64,000 nt of DNA from Drosophila miranda (taxonomy: Eukaryota; Arthropoda; Insecta; Diptera; Drosophilidae). The notes under the pieces are model-generated. The model worked only from the letters and a program-made list of their open reading frames with translations, made no database searches and had not been told where the DNA came from. The stretch's first letter is position 1, and every line of letters starts with the position of its first letter. This document shows positions 9,612 through 20,641 of this stretch, in pieces. Location: positions 1,860,001-1,924,000 of the forward strand of contig NW_022881625.1 of assembly GCF_003369915.1 (NCBI RefSeq), read 5' to 3'. The position numbers were made by a program, and so were the translations under genes.

Positions 9612-12316
9612 GTATTTGGAATGCGTCGGGCATAGCCAACAAAAGCCTAGAACTCAAAAACTTCATTGCATCGAATCAAATCGACATAATGCTTCTCTCG
9701 GAAACGCACTTCTGCAGCAGAACAACATTCAAACTAATAGGATACGAACTCTATACTGCAAATCATCCCTCCGATAGTTTCAGAGGAGGATCTGCTATCC
9801 TCATCCGCAGCAGCCTCAAGCACTTCCCAACCAACCCCATTACAGATGCCCAAATTCAAGCCGCTAACATGGTGCTAAGCACCTCTCTAGGAGAAACAAC
9901 TATCTCGGCTATCTACTGTCCTCCTGCTACCTTATGGACAAGTTCTCAGTTCCGCTCTTTATTATCTAGTTTTGGGCCAAAATACATTGCAGCTGGGGAC
10001 TGGAATGCGAAGCACCAATGGTGGGGAAACCCTCGCTCCTGCCCTAGAGGTCGCGAAATCCACGACTATATAGTCTAAAGTGGAGCCAACATTCTTGCCA
10101 CTGGCTCTGCAACCCACTACTCATACGACTCCAACAGATCGCCTAGTGCCTTGGATTTCGCTATCTACAAAGGCGTTCCCCATAGATTCCTGCACATACA
10201 AGCGAACTTCGACCTTCCCTCCGATCACCTACCGCTTCTCATAGAAATGCACTTATCCCCTGTCATCTACCCCACTAAACAAAAGCTCCTGCACAGTCGA
10301 GCAAACATTGAGATTTTTCAAACCCATTTGGAAGATCACATCCGACTTAACGGGAGATTCGAGTCTCCAGAAGACATTGACGCGGCTGTACGCTCGCTTA
10401 ATAGCCTCATCCAGGAAGCAGCTCTCTCCGCAGAACCACCCACGTCCGAGGAGCGCTCGACCCGACCTGCTGCATCACCTGACCCTCACATCGAAAACCT
10501 TGTGCGTATCAAGAGAAGACTAAGGAAAGCTTTCATAAGAACTCACGACCCAGACACTAAAGCTCAGATGCACAGAGCGGGCAGAAACTTAAAAAAGGCC
10601 CTCGCTGAGAAAAGCAGCAAACACTTCGACGAAATGCTAAAAAAAGCCGATACAACCGAAAGTAGCCAGGTCAATCTCTGGAAACTCACCCGTGGCATCA
10701 AGAGGCAGCCACTGTGCAGCTTTCCATTAAGAAACGACAACGGTACCTGGGTGAAGTCTGACTTGGAAAAAGCAGAAGCGTTCGCTAGAAATTTAGAGAC
10801 CAGATTCACTCCAGCCGATGTAGCACCTCAAGATCACACGCGAGCACTCTCCTGGTACTTAGAAGCGCCCCTACAGATGTCGATACCAACCAAGCCAGTT
10901 TCACCTTCTGAAGTCCAAGCGGAAATAAAAGCTCTTGTGAACAACAACGAAGCTCCTGGGCACGATTTAATAGATGCCCGCATCGCAAAACTGCTTCCAC
11001 GCAAGGGAGTTATGTTTCTAGTTGCACTCTACAACGCCATCCTTCGCATCGGCCACTTCCCCACCCAATGGAAGTGTGCAATGATTGTGATGATACTAAA
11101 GCCAGGTAAACCAACGTCAGCCCTAGAGTCATACAGACCAATAAGCCTACTGCCAGTTTTCTCCAAGATATTCGAAAGAATATTCTTGAGCAGAATGGTG
11201 GCAGAAAGCTGCGTCAAGGAAGCTATTCCACAGCACCAATTCGGTTTCAGAAGACAGCACGGGACTCCGGAACAAGTACACAGAGTGGCTCAACACATCC
11301 TCAACGCTTATGAAACTAAGCAATACTGCTCAGGGGTGTTTCTCGACGTGAAACAAGCTTTCGACAAAGTCTGGCACAAGGGACTTTTATATAAATTAAA
11401 GATTCTACTACCCGCCCCCCAGTATTCAGACATAAAGTCATTTTTGGGAGAAAGAACGTTTATTGTCACAATCAAGGACGCTATTTCAGACATAAAAATT
11501 ATCAGAGCTGGAGTTCCACAAGGCAGCGTCCTTGGGCCAATCCTGTACACATTGTTTACACGCGACATGCCGCTACCGCACGTCAACCCAAGCAACTTCC
11601 TGGTCGCCACTTACGCTGACGATACTGCTATTCTTTCGTCATCCACCTGCTACAGAGCCGTTGCTGAACAACTTCAAATCTACCTCGAATCCGTGGAAAA
11701 ATGGGCAAAAAAATGGAACATCACAATTAACGAAACAAAGTCAGTTAACGTAAATTTTACTCTAAGAAGCAAGCACCCACCAGACCTAACCTTCAACGGA
11801 AATATAATTCCGCGCAAGAGCAGTCACTGCTACCTCGGTGTCCACTTCGATAAAAGCCTAACTTGGGGACCGCATATCAGAGCTACAGTCATCAAATGTC
11901 AAAACAAACTCAAAAAGTTGCACTGGCTCATGAACTCAAAAAGTAAGCTTCCCCTACGCAATAAAGTCATATAGTACAAGGCAACAATAATCCCTATATG
12001 GACATATGCCATTCAAGTCTGGGGATGTGCAGCGAAGACGCATCTGAATAAAATCAGAGTCATGCAAGCGAAGGCTCTAAGGGCGATGACAGGTGCCCCG
12101 TGGTTTGTTCGGACCACAATGCTGGAAAGAGATCTCCTCATCCCAAAAATTGGAGATCAAATAAACGATCATAGCAGTCGATACAACGATAGGCTCATTA
12201 ACCATCCAAATGAAACAGCTAGAGGATTACTGCACCCCCAAATCCCACGCAGACTCAAACGTCTCCACCCATCGAACATAAAAAATAGAAAATGTATATA
12301 TAAACCTAATCATTAA
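9596..12316 (+). pseudogene. LINE ORF2 (endonuclease and reverse transcriptase) with two nonsense codons
   Basis: The ATG at 9596 opens a frame of about 906 codons, close to full length for the jockey clade. It is interrupted by in-frame stops at 10076-10078 and 11972-11974 only. The endonuclease is seen as IGIWNASGI, LLSETHF and AAGDWNAKHQWWG. The RT shows GHDLIDARIAKLLP, LKPGKPTSALESYRPISLLP, FGFRRQHGT, VFLDVKQAFDKVWH, GVPQGSVLGPILY and the catalytic YADDTAIL. After the second stop a thumb-like C-terminus continues to 12316. The first stop falls within the endonuclease, so no active protein is expected. Confidence 0.85.
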
Positions 12317-12434
12317 ACTCTTATAATATGTAGTAAGCCAATGTAAATATCACTAATATTAGATCATAGTTTAAGTAAAGCTGATTTCTAATAAAATAAA
12401 AAAAATAAAATTTAAAAAAAAAACCCTCTAAGGT

Positions 12435-13250
12435 CTGTTTGGTTAACGCTTCTATCCGATATATGAAATCTTCCACCGACATGGACGAATTTCCGGAAAA
12501 CCGCACCTTCCATCCTGCGATTATTTGTCCAATCCTATCGGGTCGTAGTCCCGCTATCTGTTGGGATCCCCATGGGGTTACCGAGACAGCCGAATCATTA
12601 GCCTGATTTATCGGGGCACCGACGGACTCTCGAGTTGGTATGTGGAACAACTGTTCGAAGGTTTGGTTTTCTCCACTAGGCTGTGAAGATCCAGCAGCTT
12701 GGTCATTCGGCGGCTGTACCGTTGGACTTGCCAAACGTTGGAATCCTATTTCCATAGTCTGAGTCATATGAGTCATGGCTTGAGACAACAACCCGATTTG
12801 ACCCATAGCGTCCGTCAACGCCTGTGCCATTTGAGCCAAGCCTGGGCTTGCTTCATTCGCTGGCTCGCTACTCGGAACTGGCATGATTGAAACACCGACT
12901 TCAGTTAGACCAACAGAAGGTAAATTTTCAGTATTCGCAGCTGGAGCTGCTGTCACACGCTGTGATCTGGTTCTCATTAGAAGCTGAGAAGACTCTACAT
13001 TGGAGGCGGATGCCTGCGCTACGGCTAATTCCTCCGCTAAGCTAGGAGCGGATGATTGTAAGGGCTTGTTGCACGCCGGGCACACGGTCTTTGCACCTCT
13101 TCTCGTATTAAAACAAACTAAATGAAATACGTGGTTACAACTTGTTCTTAAAAGCTGTGTCCGATATTCTACCTGTCTTACGCAAATACAGCAGATAATA
13201 TCGGAATGGTCGTTTGGATCAATCTCGTCAAAACTCCCATTTAATGACAT
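12435..13250 (-). pseudogene. Gag N-terminal part of the LTR element, with a RING-type finger
   Basis: The ATG at 13250 begins MSLNGSFDEID. Within the first 65 residues a set of ligands matches a RING-H2 layout: a C-x2-C pair (CCIC), then SCNHVFHLVC, then CPAC. After this come a Ser/Ala/Pro/Gln linker and a capsid-like start ending SVEDFIYRIEALTKQTLEG at the LINE insertion. It continues at 7735 on the same strand. A RING finger in Gag could act in ubiquitin transfer or simply bind zinc; neither is shown here. Confidence 0.7.
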
Positions 13251-14169
13251 CCTATCCTAATTTGACTAATATATGATTTTCTGTTCTACTCTTGATTATT
13301 AACTTTTAACGATCGATATATCTACTCTGTATCCACAAAATTCGGAAACCATGCACCCTTCGTCTAATAGGAATGTGCCCCCCACTGACTCTGGTGATAT
13401 TATTAACGATCGACAATCATTACAATGAGTCATCGGATGAACTGGGACCGTTCGGTAGATCTACACCACTGACGGATATCCGAGCAATCCGCAACCCTGA
13501 CAAACCGATGCCCCTCTACTTATACTGTAGGTCGCAAAAACACAAAAAAGTTCTGGATCGCGGACCACCAAATTGTCCAGAACCACAGTACAGCAGAGCC
13601 ATTCCACCTACGTCTGTCAAACACAAAAAAAACGGAACAACAATAGAAAAACTGAAGAAGAAGACATAGTTTATGCTGACCCAGGAAATATACCATCTCC
13701 GATTCTATTGCCTTCGTTCGCGGGCAGGCCGTAGCTCTAAGCCACTGACTAACCTGATCCAGGCCAAAACGGCAGACAATGATCAGCAACGGTATGGACA
13801 AGTTCGTCCCCCAAACATCACGCTCCCACCTTTGTGGGTAGGCAGTAGAGATAATCCACTTTGAAACCTAATCCGACAGAAAAATTGGAACGCGCTATTT
13901 AGCAGAGTGGCCTATCCGGCCAGATACTACAGGTTCGTTGCTATGCCTAGTAAGCTGATTAACCTCGAGCGCGGGGCTTTAAGTCCTGTTAGCAACTGCT
14001 ACGCAATCCAGCTACTCGAAGTCAATCCCCCAGACAATGCACGACCATGCATATCTCTTGGGAATTAATGGATAAAGGAATAAGTCTTATGACACTGCCT
14101 TGAGATGCAGCTCGCATTGGTGTTGATGACTTTATACAAATTTTCTTGGTCGGGGCACGCCGAAGAAGG
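13251..14169 (-). other. 5' untranslated leader of the LTR element
   Basis: About 0.9 kb between the primer-binding site and the gag start. I find no convincing coding frame in it. It would hold packaging and splicing signals in an active element. Confidence 0.5.
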
Positions 14170-14187
14170 GCCCCACGTTGGGCGCCA
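14170..14187 (-). other. tRNA-Lys primer-binding site
   Basis: On the - strand the site reads TGGCGCCCAACGTGGGGC. From memory this is complementary over 18 nt to the 3' end of insect tRNA-Lys (CUU), including the CCA. Its distance from the LTR edge at 14291 is 103 nt, whereas most LTR elements have 0-10 nt. The 3' LTR edge is fixed independently by the target duplication, so the gap is real unless the internal sequence was rearranged. Confidence 0.75.
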
Positions 14188-14290
14188 AAATTTTTATATG
14201 TGTATAGTTCTTAAAAAACGTTCTTAAAACCCTGCCATAAAATCGGGACAGACTTTTCGAACCCATTTCCATTTAAAATTGGTCTTTACC

Positions 14291-16583
14291 TGTAGCATAC
14301 AACGTACAGGTTCTAGGAGCTGATATTAGCTAAACGGGAGTAGGAAGTACGTGCTGGCTTCGGCTTTTGTCTCTGGTCGGCGGGTGTGGGCATGGAGGAT
14401 ATTTTACTACCCATTTAGAGCTCTGGCAAATGGTCGAGATAAGAATTTATATAAAAAATTAAGTCGCGTACGAGTAGGGAATGGATACTAGGAAACGGGA
14501 TACCGGGGGTCAAAGGGACAGATCAGCATGGATACGTAAACGAAGAAGATCACCGGTCAGATCTTTGTCGGCTGCGGTATCGCCCATTGGCGAGAACGCC
14601 CACCCTACCATGATCCTTCAGGGCCACCTATTAACAATCAGGATCCCTCCAACAAAGACTGCGGTGGGTCACATCTCCGTCAGACGAGGTTGCATGGTTC
14701 CGATATAAGATATTTAGCCTTGGTTCATTTCCAAACTAACTTTATTTAAGCAATCCATAGTTCTTCATTTAAATTCCTATAAAACCTAACGCTAATAGAA
14801 TTTAGTCTCTAATATAATCCTGCTATTCGATATTGTCTTACATTTGTAGGGTATTACTATACAGCATATACTGGGGAAAGAATATCATAGGGGCGAGGTA
14901 GGGTATAATGATCTTAAATCTATAAAAATGATTAGTACTAGGTATATATAAATGCACGAGCTAGGTTATGTGTTCATCATAGGAACAAGAAAACTTCAAA
15001 CTTCATTACGTAAACTTGGTCAGTGCCAAAACCAGACAAAAATAGGGTATATGGAAAATCGCTTAAAGGCATGAGTAATATGTGTATAAAACCGTGATCA
15101 TGTTTGAAGACCAACGAATAGTCACCGCACATTCATTCTTTTCAGATGGCTTACTTGGTTCAGGATAATCACTTACGATACGATTAATAGCTTCGACTCC
15201 CACGCAGAAAGATCTTTCGTTGTGTGTTGGATGAGATGATTTGATGGGTGGAGGAGTATGATGATGTGTGTGATTGTGATGAGTATCTGCATAGATGATG
15301 AGATGAATGCGTGGCAACCAAAATCAAAAAACTGTAAAAATAATCGGTATTAATACACTACTCATTTGTTCAAGTTCGATTTAGCCCATGGATAGGAATT
15401 CCCGTTTTGTTTATACCGGATTTAATTGGCTGTGGCAAATTTTTTTCGTATCAAAAGAACGTAGTTAAACAGAAAGCGGATAAAAAAAACAGGGTTTCGC
15501 ATATCGGGTCTAATGTCGAAAGAAAGATAGAAAATATAAATAAATCCGAGGCGGGGTCGATGCTTCCCGGCTGGAGACCGAGTTCCTACTCGAGGTCTGA
15601 AGGTGGCGCACGATTGTACCGGGCGCCGGAAAATTCTGCTGCTTCCGATGCCAAGGGTCAATGACCGCGATCCATCTGCGGCCTGAGGTTAGGTACACCC
15701 GCACACTTGATGGCTCGTGGGGCGACTGGTGTATTTGAAGAGTCAGTCAGATCATCCCCATGGGTCGAACGGGTCCCGGCGACGCTTGCAGAGCCCACCG
15801 ATCGGGTTTACTAGAGGAGCAAGTCCATGTCCTCGGCTACCGCCTCATCCGAATGTCAAACGGTGGGGGTTTAACCGGTGGTACGGGCACGTGGCCAATA
15901 GAGGTCTCCGGGAATAACCAATCCGTAACTTCTAGACCAGCGTTTCAAGACGTAGATACTAGGGGTGCTAATCCTACGCGGAAAGAACAGAACATTTTTC
16001 AACGGGTCGCTGTAGCTGGGTGGATAATTACCTCAACAGAATTGCACCACTATTTTGAAAAAGTTTAGTACACTGTGGGCGCTCGTTTTCCAAATGGTCG
16101 AACGGCTGCCCCAGTATTGGCAATATATAACTGGCGCGTCGACTCAAATTAAATGATCACTTTGAGCCGCACTTGGCACTTGCACTAGGCTTTGACTTTG
16201 GCTTGACCTTGGTTTAGCGAACTGGGTCAGCTCTACAAGACTTCTTTTTCCACTGCCGGTCACTCTGACGGTCACGAGGAGAAAAAGAAAGAGGCTGGGA
16301 CGGCTAAGTACAGCAACCCACGTTTTTTTCCACACTTTCTATGGTCTTCTTCTGTTATACAGAATCCAGACACAGCAATATTTCATAAAATATAGTGCAT
16401 GGCAGAAAAATTGCATATCAAAGCGTTGCCGCTTGGTCGCAAAACAGCTGTTGATAAGCTTTATCAAAGCTCAAAAGATCTTCAACTGGAATTTTTTTTT
16501 CGGCCTAGTTTTATGCTGTAATTTTGGGAGTTAGCCGTGGGTAATTACAATACAAGAAGGCACGACAAGAGTCGAATATTACA
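14291..16583 (-). repeat. 5' LTR of the Ulysses-like element
   Basis: A 2293-bp direct repeat of 2977-5270, differing at about twenty positions by eye. It would carry the promoter and poly(A) signal of the element, but I cannot assign them with confidence. The right edge is fixed by the second CAAT copy at 16584-16587, after which T1 gag resumes. Confidence 0.85.
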
Positions 16584-16587
16584 CAAT

Positions 16588-17196
16588 ACAGTTAAAAAAA
16601 CAGACGCCTGCTGCCTCTGGCCCACGCCCGGGCGACGACGTCAAGAGCAGCCATTGAGCCGTTCCCAGGCACCACAACAGCATCAGCTACAGCAGCTGCA
16701 ACAGCAGCCGCAGCGCGAACAACAACAGCGACAGCAGCAGCAGCAGCAGTTTGCCATCAACCGCTCCCGGCAGAAGATGCAGCCGAAACGCCAATCTTTC
16801 GTGGGATCCTGCAGCCAGGCACTGTTGGAGAATACGCAGATGATAACGCGATTGGAAAAGAGGCTGGAAGTGATGATGTCACTACTCACCTCGCTCATCC
16901 AATCCCAGGCAGTGACGGCAACTCCAGCAGTTCCAGAAACATCGGAAAATCCACCAACAATGGCAGCAGCAACAGTGGTTGCCCCAGCTCCAGCAGCCAG
17001 GCGGTCAAAGAAACCATCACGATCAGAGCCACCACAAAAAACGTTAGGGCCAACGCCAGCCGCCATTCCAGAGACGGATCCTGAAATGGATGAAGAAAAT
17101 GATGACGATGAGATGTGGACAGATGACGACTCCATGGATGACATTAAGGCCTACGCCCGCAACATGAGGTACCATCTTGACAACCAGATATCCTGA
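16588..17196 (+). pseudogene. T1 gag, C-terminal part
   Basis: The frame resumes after the LTR element. It holds Gln-rich sequence (CAG runs near 16680-16750), a leucine-rich helical stretch ending MSLLTSLIQSQ, a Pro/Ala/Thr linker, and an acidic tail MDEENDDDEMWTDDDSMDD followed by IKAYARNMRYHLDNQIS. A TGA at 17194-17196 replaces the Trp codon of the SWNAVY ending seen in T3 and T6. The acidic tail is the best conserved end of this Gag. Confidence 0.65.
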
Positions 17197-17339
17197 AACA
17201 CTGTGTACTAATTGGACACATCTCTGCCACTGCATTGGATTAAATGACAAATGCATATCACTCGCATGCCACAACAAAAATGAACAACGGACGCTGCCGC
17301 CATCAAAGCATTCAGAGTGCCATGTATACCTGGAATGGA

Positions 17340-17740
17340 AATACACACACACACACTCACATCCATTACACTTGGGCGGCCGGACCTGTGCCGTTCGAGT
17401 TATGCGTGTCGTTGTCCGCCATTGCCCACAGCTGGTGGCCGGACCAGTGCCACTCGCTCTACATTAGGGCCACAATTGCCGACGCACACACACACTCACA
17501 TCCATTTCACTTTGGCGGCCGGACCCGTGTCGTTAGAGTTATGTGTGTCGTGTCCGCCATCGTCCTTAGTTGGTGGCCGGACCAGTGCCACTCGCTCTAC
17601 ATTAGGGCCACAATTGCCGACGCACACACACACTCACATCCATTTCACTTTGGCGGCCGGACCCGTGTCGCCACAGTAATATGTGTGCCGTCTACTCCTG
17701 GCTCCCAGCTGGTGGCCGGACCAGTGCCACTGGTTCTCCA
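17340..17740 (+). repeat. T1 3'-UTR tandem repeats, (CA)n plus GGCCGGACC
   Basis: Units of about 138 bp combine a (CA)n run, a CATCCATT(A/T)CACTT block, GGCGGCCGGACC, a GTGTGTCG(T) block, and a GGTGGCCGGACCAGTGCCACT block. Copies begin near 17340, 17483 and 17621. The same repeats in varied number lie in T2, T3, T6 and T7. Confidence 0.75.
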
Positions 17741-19022
17741 AGAGGGCAGCCACAGCCACAACGACGACGAGGTGCTAATTGCACCTTCTTCTGACGACGC
17801 CAATTTCGACGACCAGGGGGACGACGGGGTCGGCCGGTATGCAACGCAATGTCTTTACAAGCATTGTGTTTTGCTATGCCGGCCGATGCTCCGCTGTTTC
17901 TTGTCTTCCCTGTAATTATAGAAAAAGATATAGACATTATTTTAAATTGTTATGTTTATTGTAATATTGTAAACGTAAATCAATTGTACCTGTTTTGTCT
18001 CGTCTTTGTTCCAGTGTAGTATCTCTTTTATTACCTGTTTTTCCGTCGTCTTCACTCCAGTCTACTACTTATCTGTATTGTTATTTCTGCAAGTGCTTGT
18101 CTCTTTTTATTTAGTATATTTCCTCTTATTTTCCACGCAAAGCACCTGCATTGTTTTCCTTTTCTCTTTATCTATTCCTCAATTGACTACGTGTTGCAAC
18201 ACTGCACTTTCTGAATTTTCGATCTCATTTCTTTAACACCTTCTTCCCCCCCCCCCATTGTTATTTTCGTAATTAGTGCGGTTCTCCGACACCCCACTAC
18301 AAAATTATTACAATCTGTGATAAATCTTCGGCGGCAGCGGTGCTGACAATTGATTATCGGTTTCAAATCGACTTTCAAATCAGCATCAGTTGCCGCCACA
18401 CCACCACTACGGCCTAAATTGAGCCAAAAATGCTAGTCTTCGCATAAAACAACTACGCCCCCTATAAACTGCCCGCCCACATGTACATGCTACATTCCTA
18501 GTCGTCTGCCCTCAGCAGGCGGCAAGGGTAGTAGAGGGGACTGAAGACAACATACCGCATTACAGCCAACAAAACATCAAGTTGACGAACTCACAGGGGA
18601 TTGCAAATCAAATTTTAAGTTAGGGAGAATTACAAAGAAGAGACAGCATACTTTTGAGCGTGGCCCCACTTCACTTTCTTGACTCACACCACACACACAC
18701 ACACACTTGCAAATGGAAAGTCGTGTCGTGAACGTTGTGGAGTCGAGACGTGTCTGAGGTTTAGTCCCTCCGTCAAAGTGCCGAATATTTTGTCCCTCTC
18801 TTTTTCTTTTTCCCTTCCCCCCCCCCCCCCCCCCCCATCACCACCCCCTCTGGCTGCGGGCCTATTTCGAGGTTACAAGTGTTTCGTTGCTGCAGATTAT
18901 ATGTTTGTAAATTAATGTGCCATCAAATGTACTAGTGTGTGTTTGAGTGTCGTTTAAAGTTGAATTGTAAAACAAACACAAAAATGTACATAAATTAAAT
19001 TAAGACATATACTGCCCACAAA
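17741..19022 (+). other. T1 distal 3' UTR
   Basis: Non-coding sequence collinear with T0 and T3. It includes the conserved hairpin near 18327-18398, C runs near 18246 and 18818, and the terminal ACATATACTGCC followed by the oligo(A) junction. It carries the variant GTTGAATTG about 65 bp before its end, where T0, T2, T3 and T6 read GTTTAATTG. Confidence 0.7.
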
Positions 19023-19113
19023 TATTAATAAAGCAACGCGCTTGGTTGCTGGCGGCTCACACCCCAGCCTCTCAGCCCCTCCCCTGTGGAGCACTGAGAG
19101 CCCTCAACCCAAA
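19023..19113 (+). mobile_element. T leader fused to captured host DNA
   Basis: The first 91 bp of a T element (TATTAATAAAGC to CTCAACCCAAAG). At this point other T copies continue CGGGTATATATTG, but here the sequence switches to gene 1 flanking DNA (AGGCTCGTTGC). The same fusion is found in all four inverted cassettes. Confidence 0.8.
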
Positions 19114-19192
19114 GAGGCTCGTTGCCTGTTGCTCGTTTGAGAAGTCGAAAGGGTTACCCAGGAGACGGAAAAGCCGGAAAAAGATACGAGAA

Positions 19193-19885
19193 ATGCCTGC
19201 AAAGAAAAAACTTGAAGGCAAAGCTAAAGGTAAAGGAAGTACTCGGTTCTGCGGCCATCGGACAGTCGTAACTCATTTCTCATTTCGTCTCATTTCAGCC
19301 GGGAGTATACCGGGGGATACAGGAGCTGTGGCAACCGCGACTATGGTTCGGCGCCAAATGCCGCCGCGCGCCTGCAAGAGCAAGAGCCAGAGCGCCGCCA
19401 GGCCCAGTCTTAGTCCCAGCCGCCTGGCCAAGAAGCCCAGCCTGACGCCGACCACCGGTTCTCAGGCGCCATCGCAGACCATCGCAAAGTCGAGGCCCAC
19501 CGGTCTCGAGACGATTTTTGAACGGCCCGGCAATGAGGACGACGGGCCCACCAGCAGCCATGCCGTGGCATTCGGCGAGTGCCAGCGCCGCGTCCTCGCC
19601 CTGGGTACGGGCGAAAAAAAAAGAACCCTGTCGCAGAAGAGCTGCCTGAAGGTGCGCAACACCTTGGGCGAACGCAGCACCCGGCACATGATGACACTGC
19701 GGGCGTCCCGCACTACTTTGGACAGCGTAATGCTCGGGGGCTCGGACGATGAAGGCGAGTCGGTCGGAGTCGCTCCCGTAGCTGCTCCCGAAGTCGTTCC
19801 CGCTGGAGGAAATGCCGGTACAAATCAGCCGGCACCATTCGTGCTGCGCACCAGCAGGAGGCTCAAGAGTCTGCCTCCGTTTTAG
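19193..19885 (+). CDS. Gene 1 copy P: small basic protein, two exons (unrecognised)
   Basis: Exon 1 is 19193-19229 (MPAKKKLEGKAK). A 69-bp intron runs 19230-19298 (GTAAAG to TTTCAG), and exon 2 is 19299-19885, giving 207 residues with matching phase. The protein is rich in Ser, Arg, Lys and Thr, with a basic N-terminus, GLETIFERPGNEDDGP in the middle, a KSCLKVRNTL stretch, an acidic SDDEGE patch and the end FVLRTSRRLKSLPPF. A nuclear or chromatin role would suit the composition but is a guess. An AATAAA lies near 19923. This copy lacks four residues (AVAP) present in copies M1 and M4. Keeping the intron shows capture as DNA, not through mRNA. Confidence 0.55.
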   Translation: MPAKKKLEGKAKGKGSTRFCGHRTVVTHFSFRLISAGSIPGDTGAVATATMVRRQMPPRACKSKSQSAARPSLSPSRLAKKPSLTPTTGSQAPSQTIAKSRPTGLETIFERPGNEDDGPTSSHAVAFGECQRRVLALGTGEKKRTLSQKSCLKVRNTLGERSTRHMMTLRASRTTLDSVMLGGSDDEGESVGVAPVAAPEVVPAGGNAGTNQPAPFVLRTSRRLKSLPPF

Positions 19886-20641
19886 ATTGTTGCACCTTCC
19901 ACCCTCCAAATGAAAGAAAAAGAATAAAGAAGAGAAAAGCAAAGAAAAGAAAAACCCTCTACAGAATGTCTCTTTTGCTCTCATTGTAAATTGAAGCGCC
20001 TCTTTCGGCGGAACCTACCCAAAGAGCGGAAAGCGGAGATCAATTAGAATTGTGAACCCCAAAGCGAGCGATTGATACGATACACTCACGAGTACTCATG
20101 CCCAAGCCCGAGTACTCTGTCCAGCATCCACATCGGGGAATCAACATAAATGGGTGGCTACGCGGACGGTGTTCCAGCAGTCGCGCTTGGGCGGTCCGAG
20201 TGAGCAGTAACGGATCTTCTGCAGAAATCAGTGCATAGATACAGTATCTAAAGGATCAAAGTGTTGAAAATCAATTAAAAGGTGATCATCCATCCCACGA
20301 CAAGGAGAGGGGCAGGGGCGAATGGCGCCACACAGATTTCTGTACGGGCCTCTGAAAGGGAATCGAATCGAATCGCTCCAAATTGGCGTTGGAATGTCCA
20401 ATAATAAGCGGTAGATTCTATTACTCGTTAACCCCGCGGGTCATTGAGAGAGAACTATGGCAAAAGATACAAAGTAGCTGCTGTACCCTTGCCACAGCCA
20501 CAGATGCAGATACATGCCTCTGAGAGTGTGGCAGTAATTGAATTAACCTTTGCGTGCCGTCTGTCTCTGTCCGTGTCTGTGAATAAATCGCGGGTCTTGG
20601 CTCGAGTAACACTATTCCTCCGTCCTTCGTCGTACCGATAG
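19886..20641 (+). other. Spacer between gene 1 and the Mdr65 exon
   Basis: No coding frame is supported. It should contain the gene 1 poly(A) site (AATAAA near 19923) and the Mdr65 promoter and 5' UTR, if the segment was copied in one piece from a host locus. It is almost identical in all cassette copies. Confidence 0.45.

Larger units (their letters stand above)
7736..12422 (+). mobile_element. Jockey-clade LINE nested in the LTR element's gag
   Basis: The insertion is bounded by a 12-bp target duplication ACCCTCTAAGGT (7724-7735 and 12423-12434). It runs 5' UTR with tandem repeats, ORF1 (Gag with three CCHC knuckles), ORF2 (endonuclease plus reverse transcriptase) and a short 3' UTR ending in an A-rich tail (TAAAATAAAAAAAATAAAA type). 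The 5' end appears complete because ORF1 and a repeat-bearing leader are present. It is dead: ORF1 has a frameshift and ORF2 has two in-frame stops. Family-level identity (jockey, BS, X and so on) cannot be settled by eye. Confidence 0.85.
2977..16583 (-). mobile_element. Ulysses/Osvaldo-like Ty3/gypsy LTR retrotransposon (defective)
   Basis: The element lies on the - strand between direct LTRs of about 2.29 kb and is flanked by a 4-bp target duplication, CAAT (2973-2976 and 16584-16587). The empty site can be read in T3 near 34850. Reading on the - strand the order is 5' LTR, tRNA-Lys primer site, RING-bearing Gag, zinc-knuckle nucleocapsid, protease, RT, integrase end, G-run polypurine tract and 3' LTR. 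Very long LTRs and tRNA-Lys priming fit the Ulysses/Osvaldo lineage. A large deletion near 5920 removed the second half of RT, RNase H and most of integrase, and a LINE splits gag. About twenty LTR-LTR differences seen by eye (roughly 1%) suggest a recent insertion. Confidence 0.8.
1121..19022 (+). mobile_element. T1: HeT-A-like element split by an LTR retrotransposon
   Basis: T1 starts with the leader TATTAATAAAGCAACGCGC directly after the A run of T0 and ends at the A run before 19023. Its own sequence is 1121-2976 plus 16588-19022; the rest is the inserted LTR element. Compared with T3, its gag lacks about 930 bp (T3 33785-34730), including all CCHC knuckles. It also has a TGG to TGA change five codons before the usual Gag stop. 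It is therefore a dead copy. Confidence 0.75.

Noticed and set aside
17177..17915. His/Thr-rich open frames across the T 3' UTR repeats
   Set aside because: They translate the (CA)n and GGCCGGACC repeats; frames change with unit number between T copies.
19046..19192. N-terminal extension of gene 1 into the T leader
   Set aside because: The frame is open upstream only by chance through the T leader; the ATG at 19193 gives an exon with matching splice phase in every copy.
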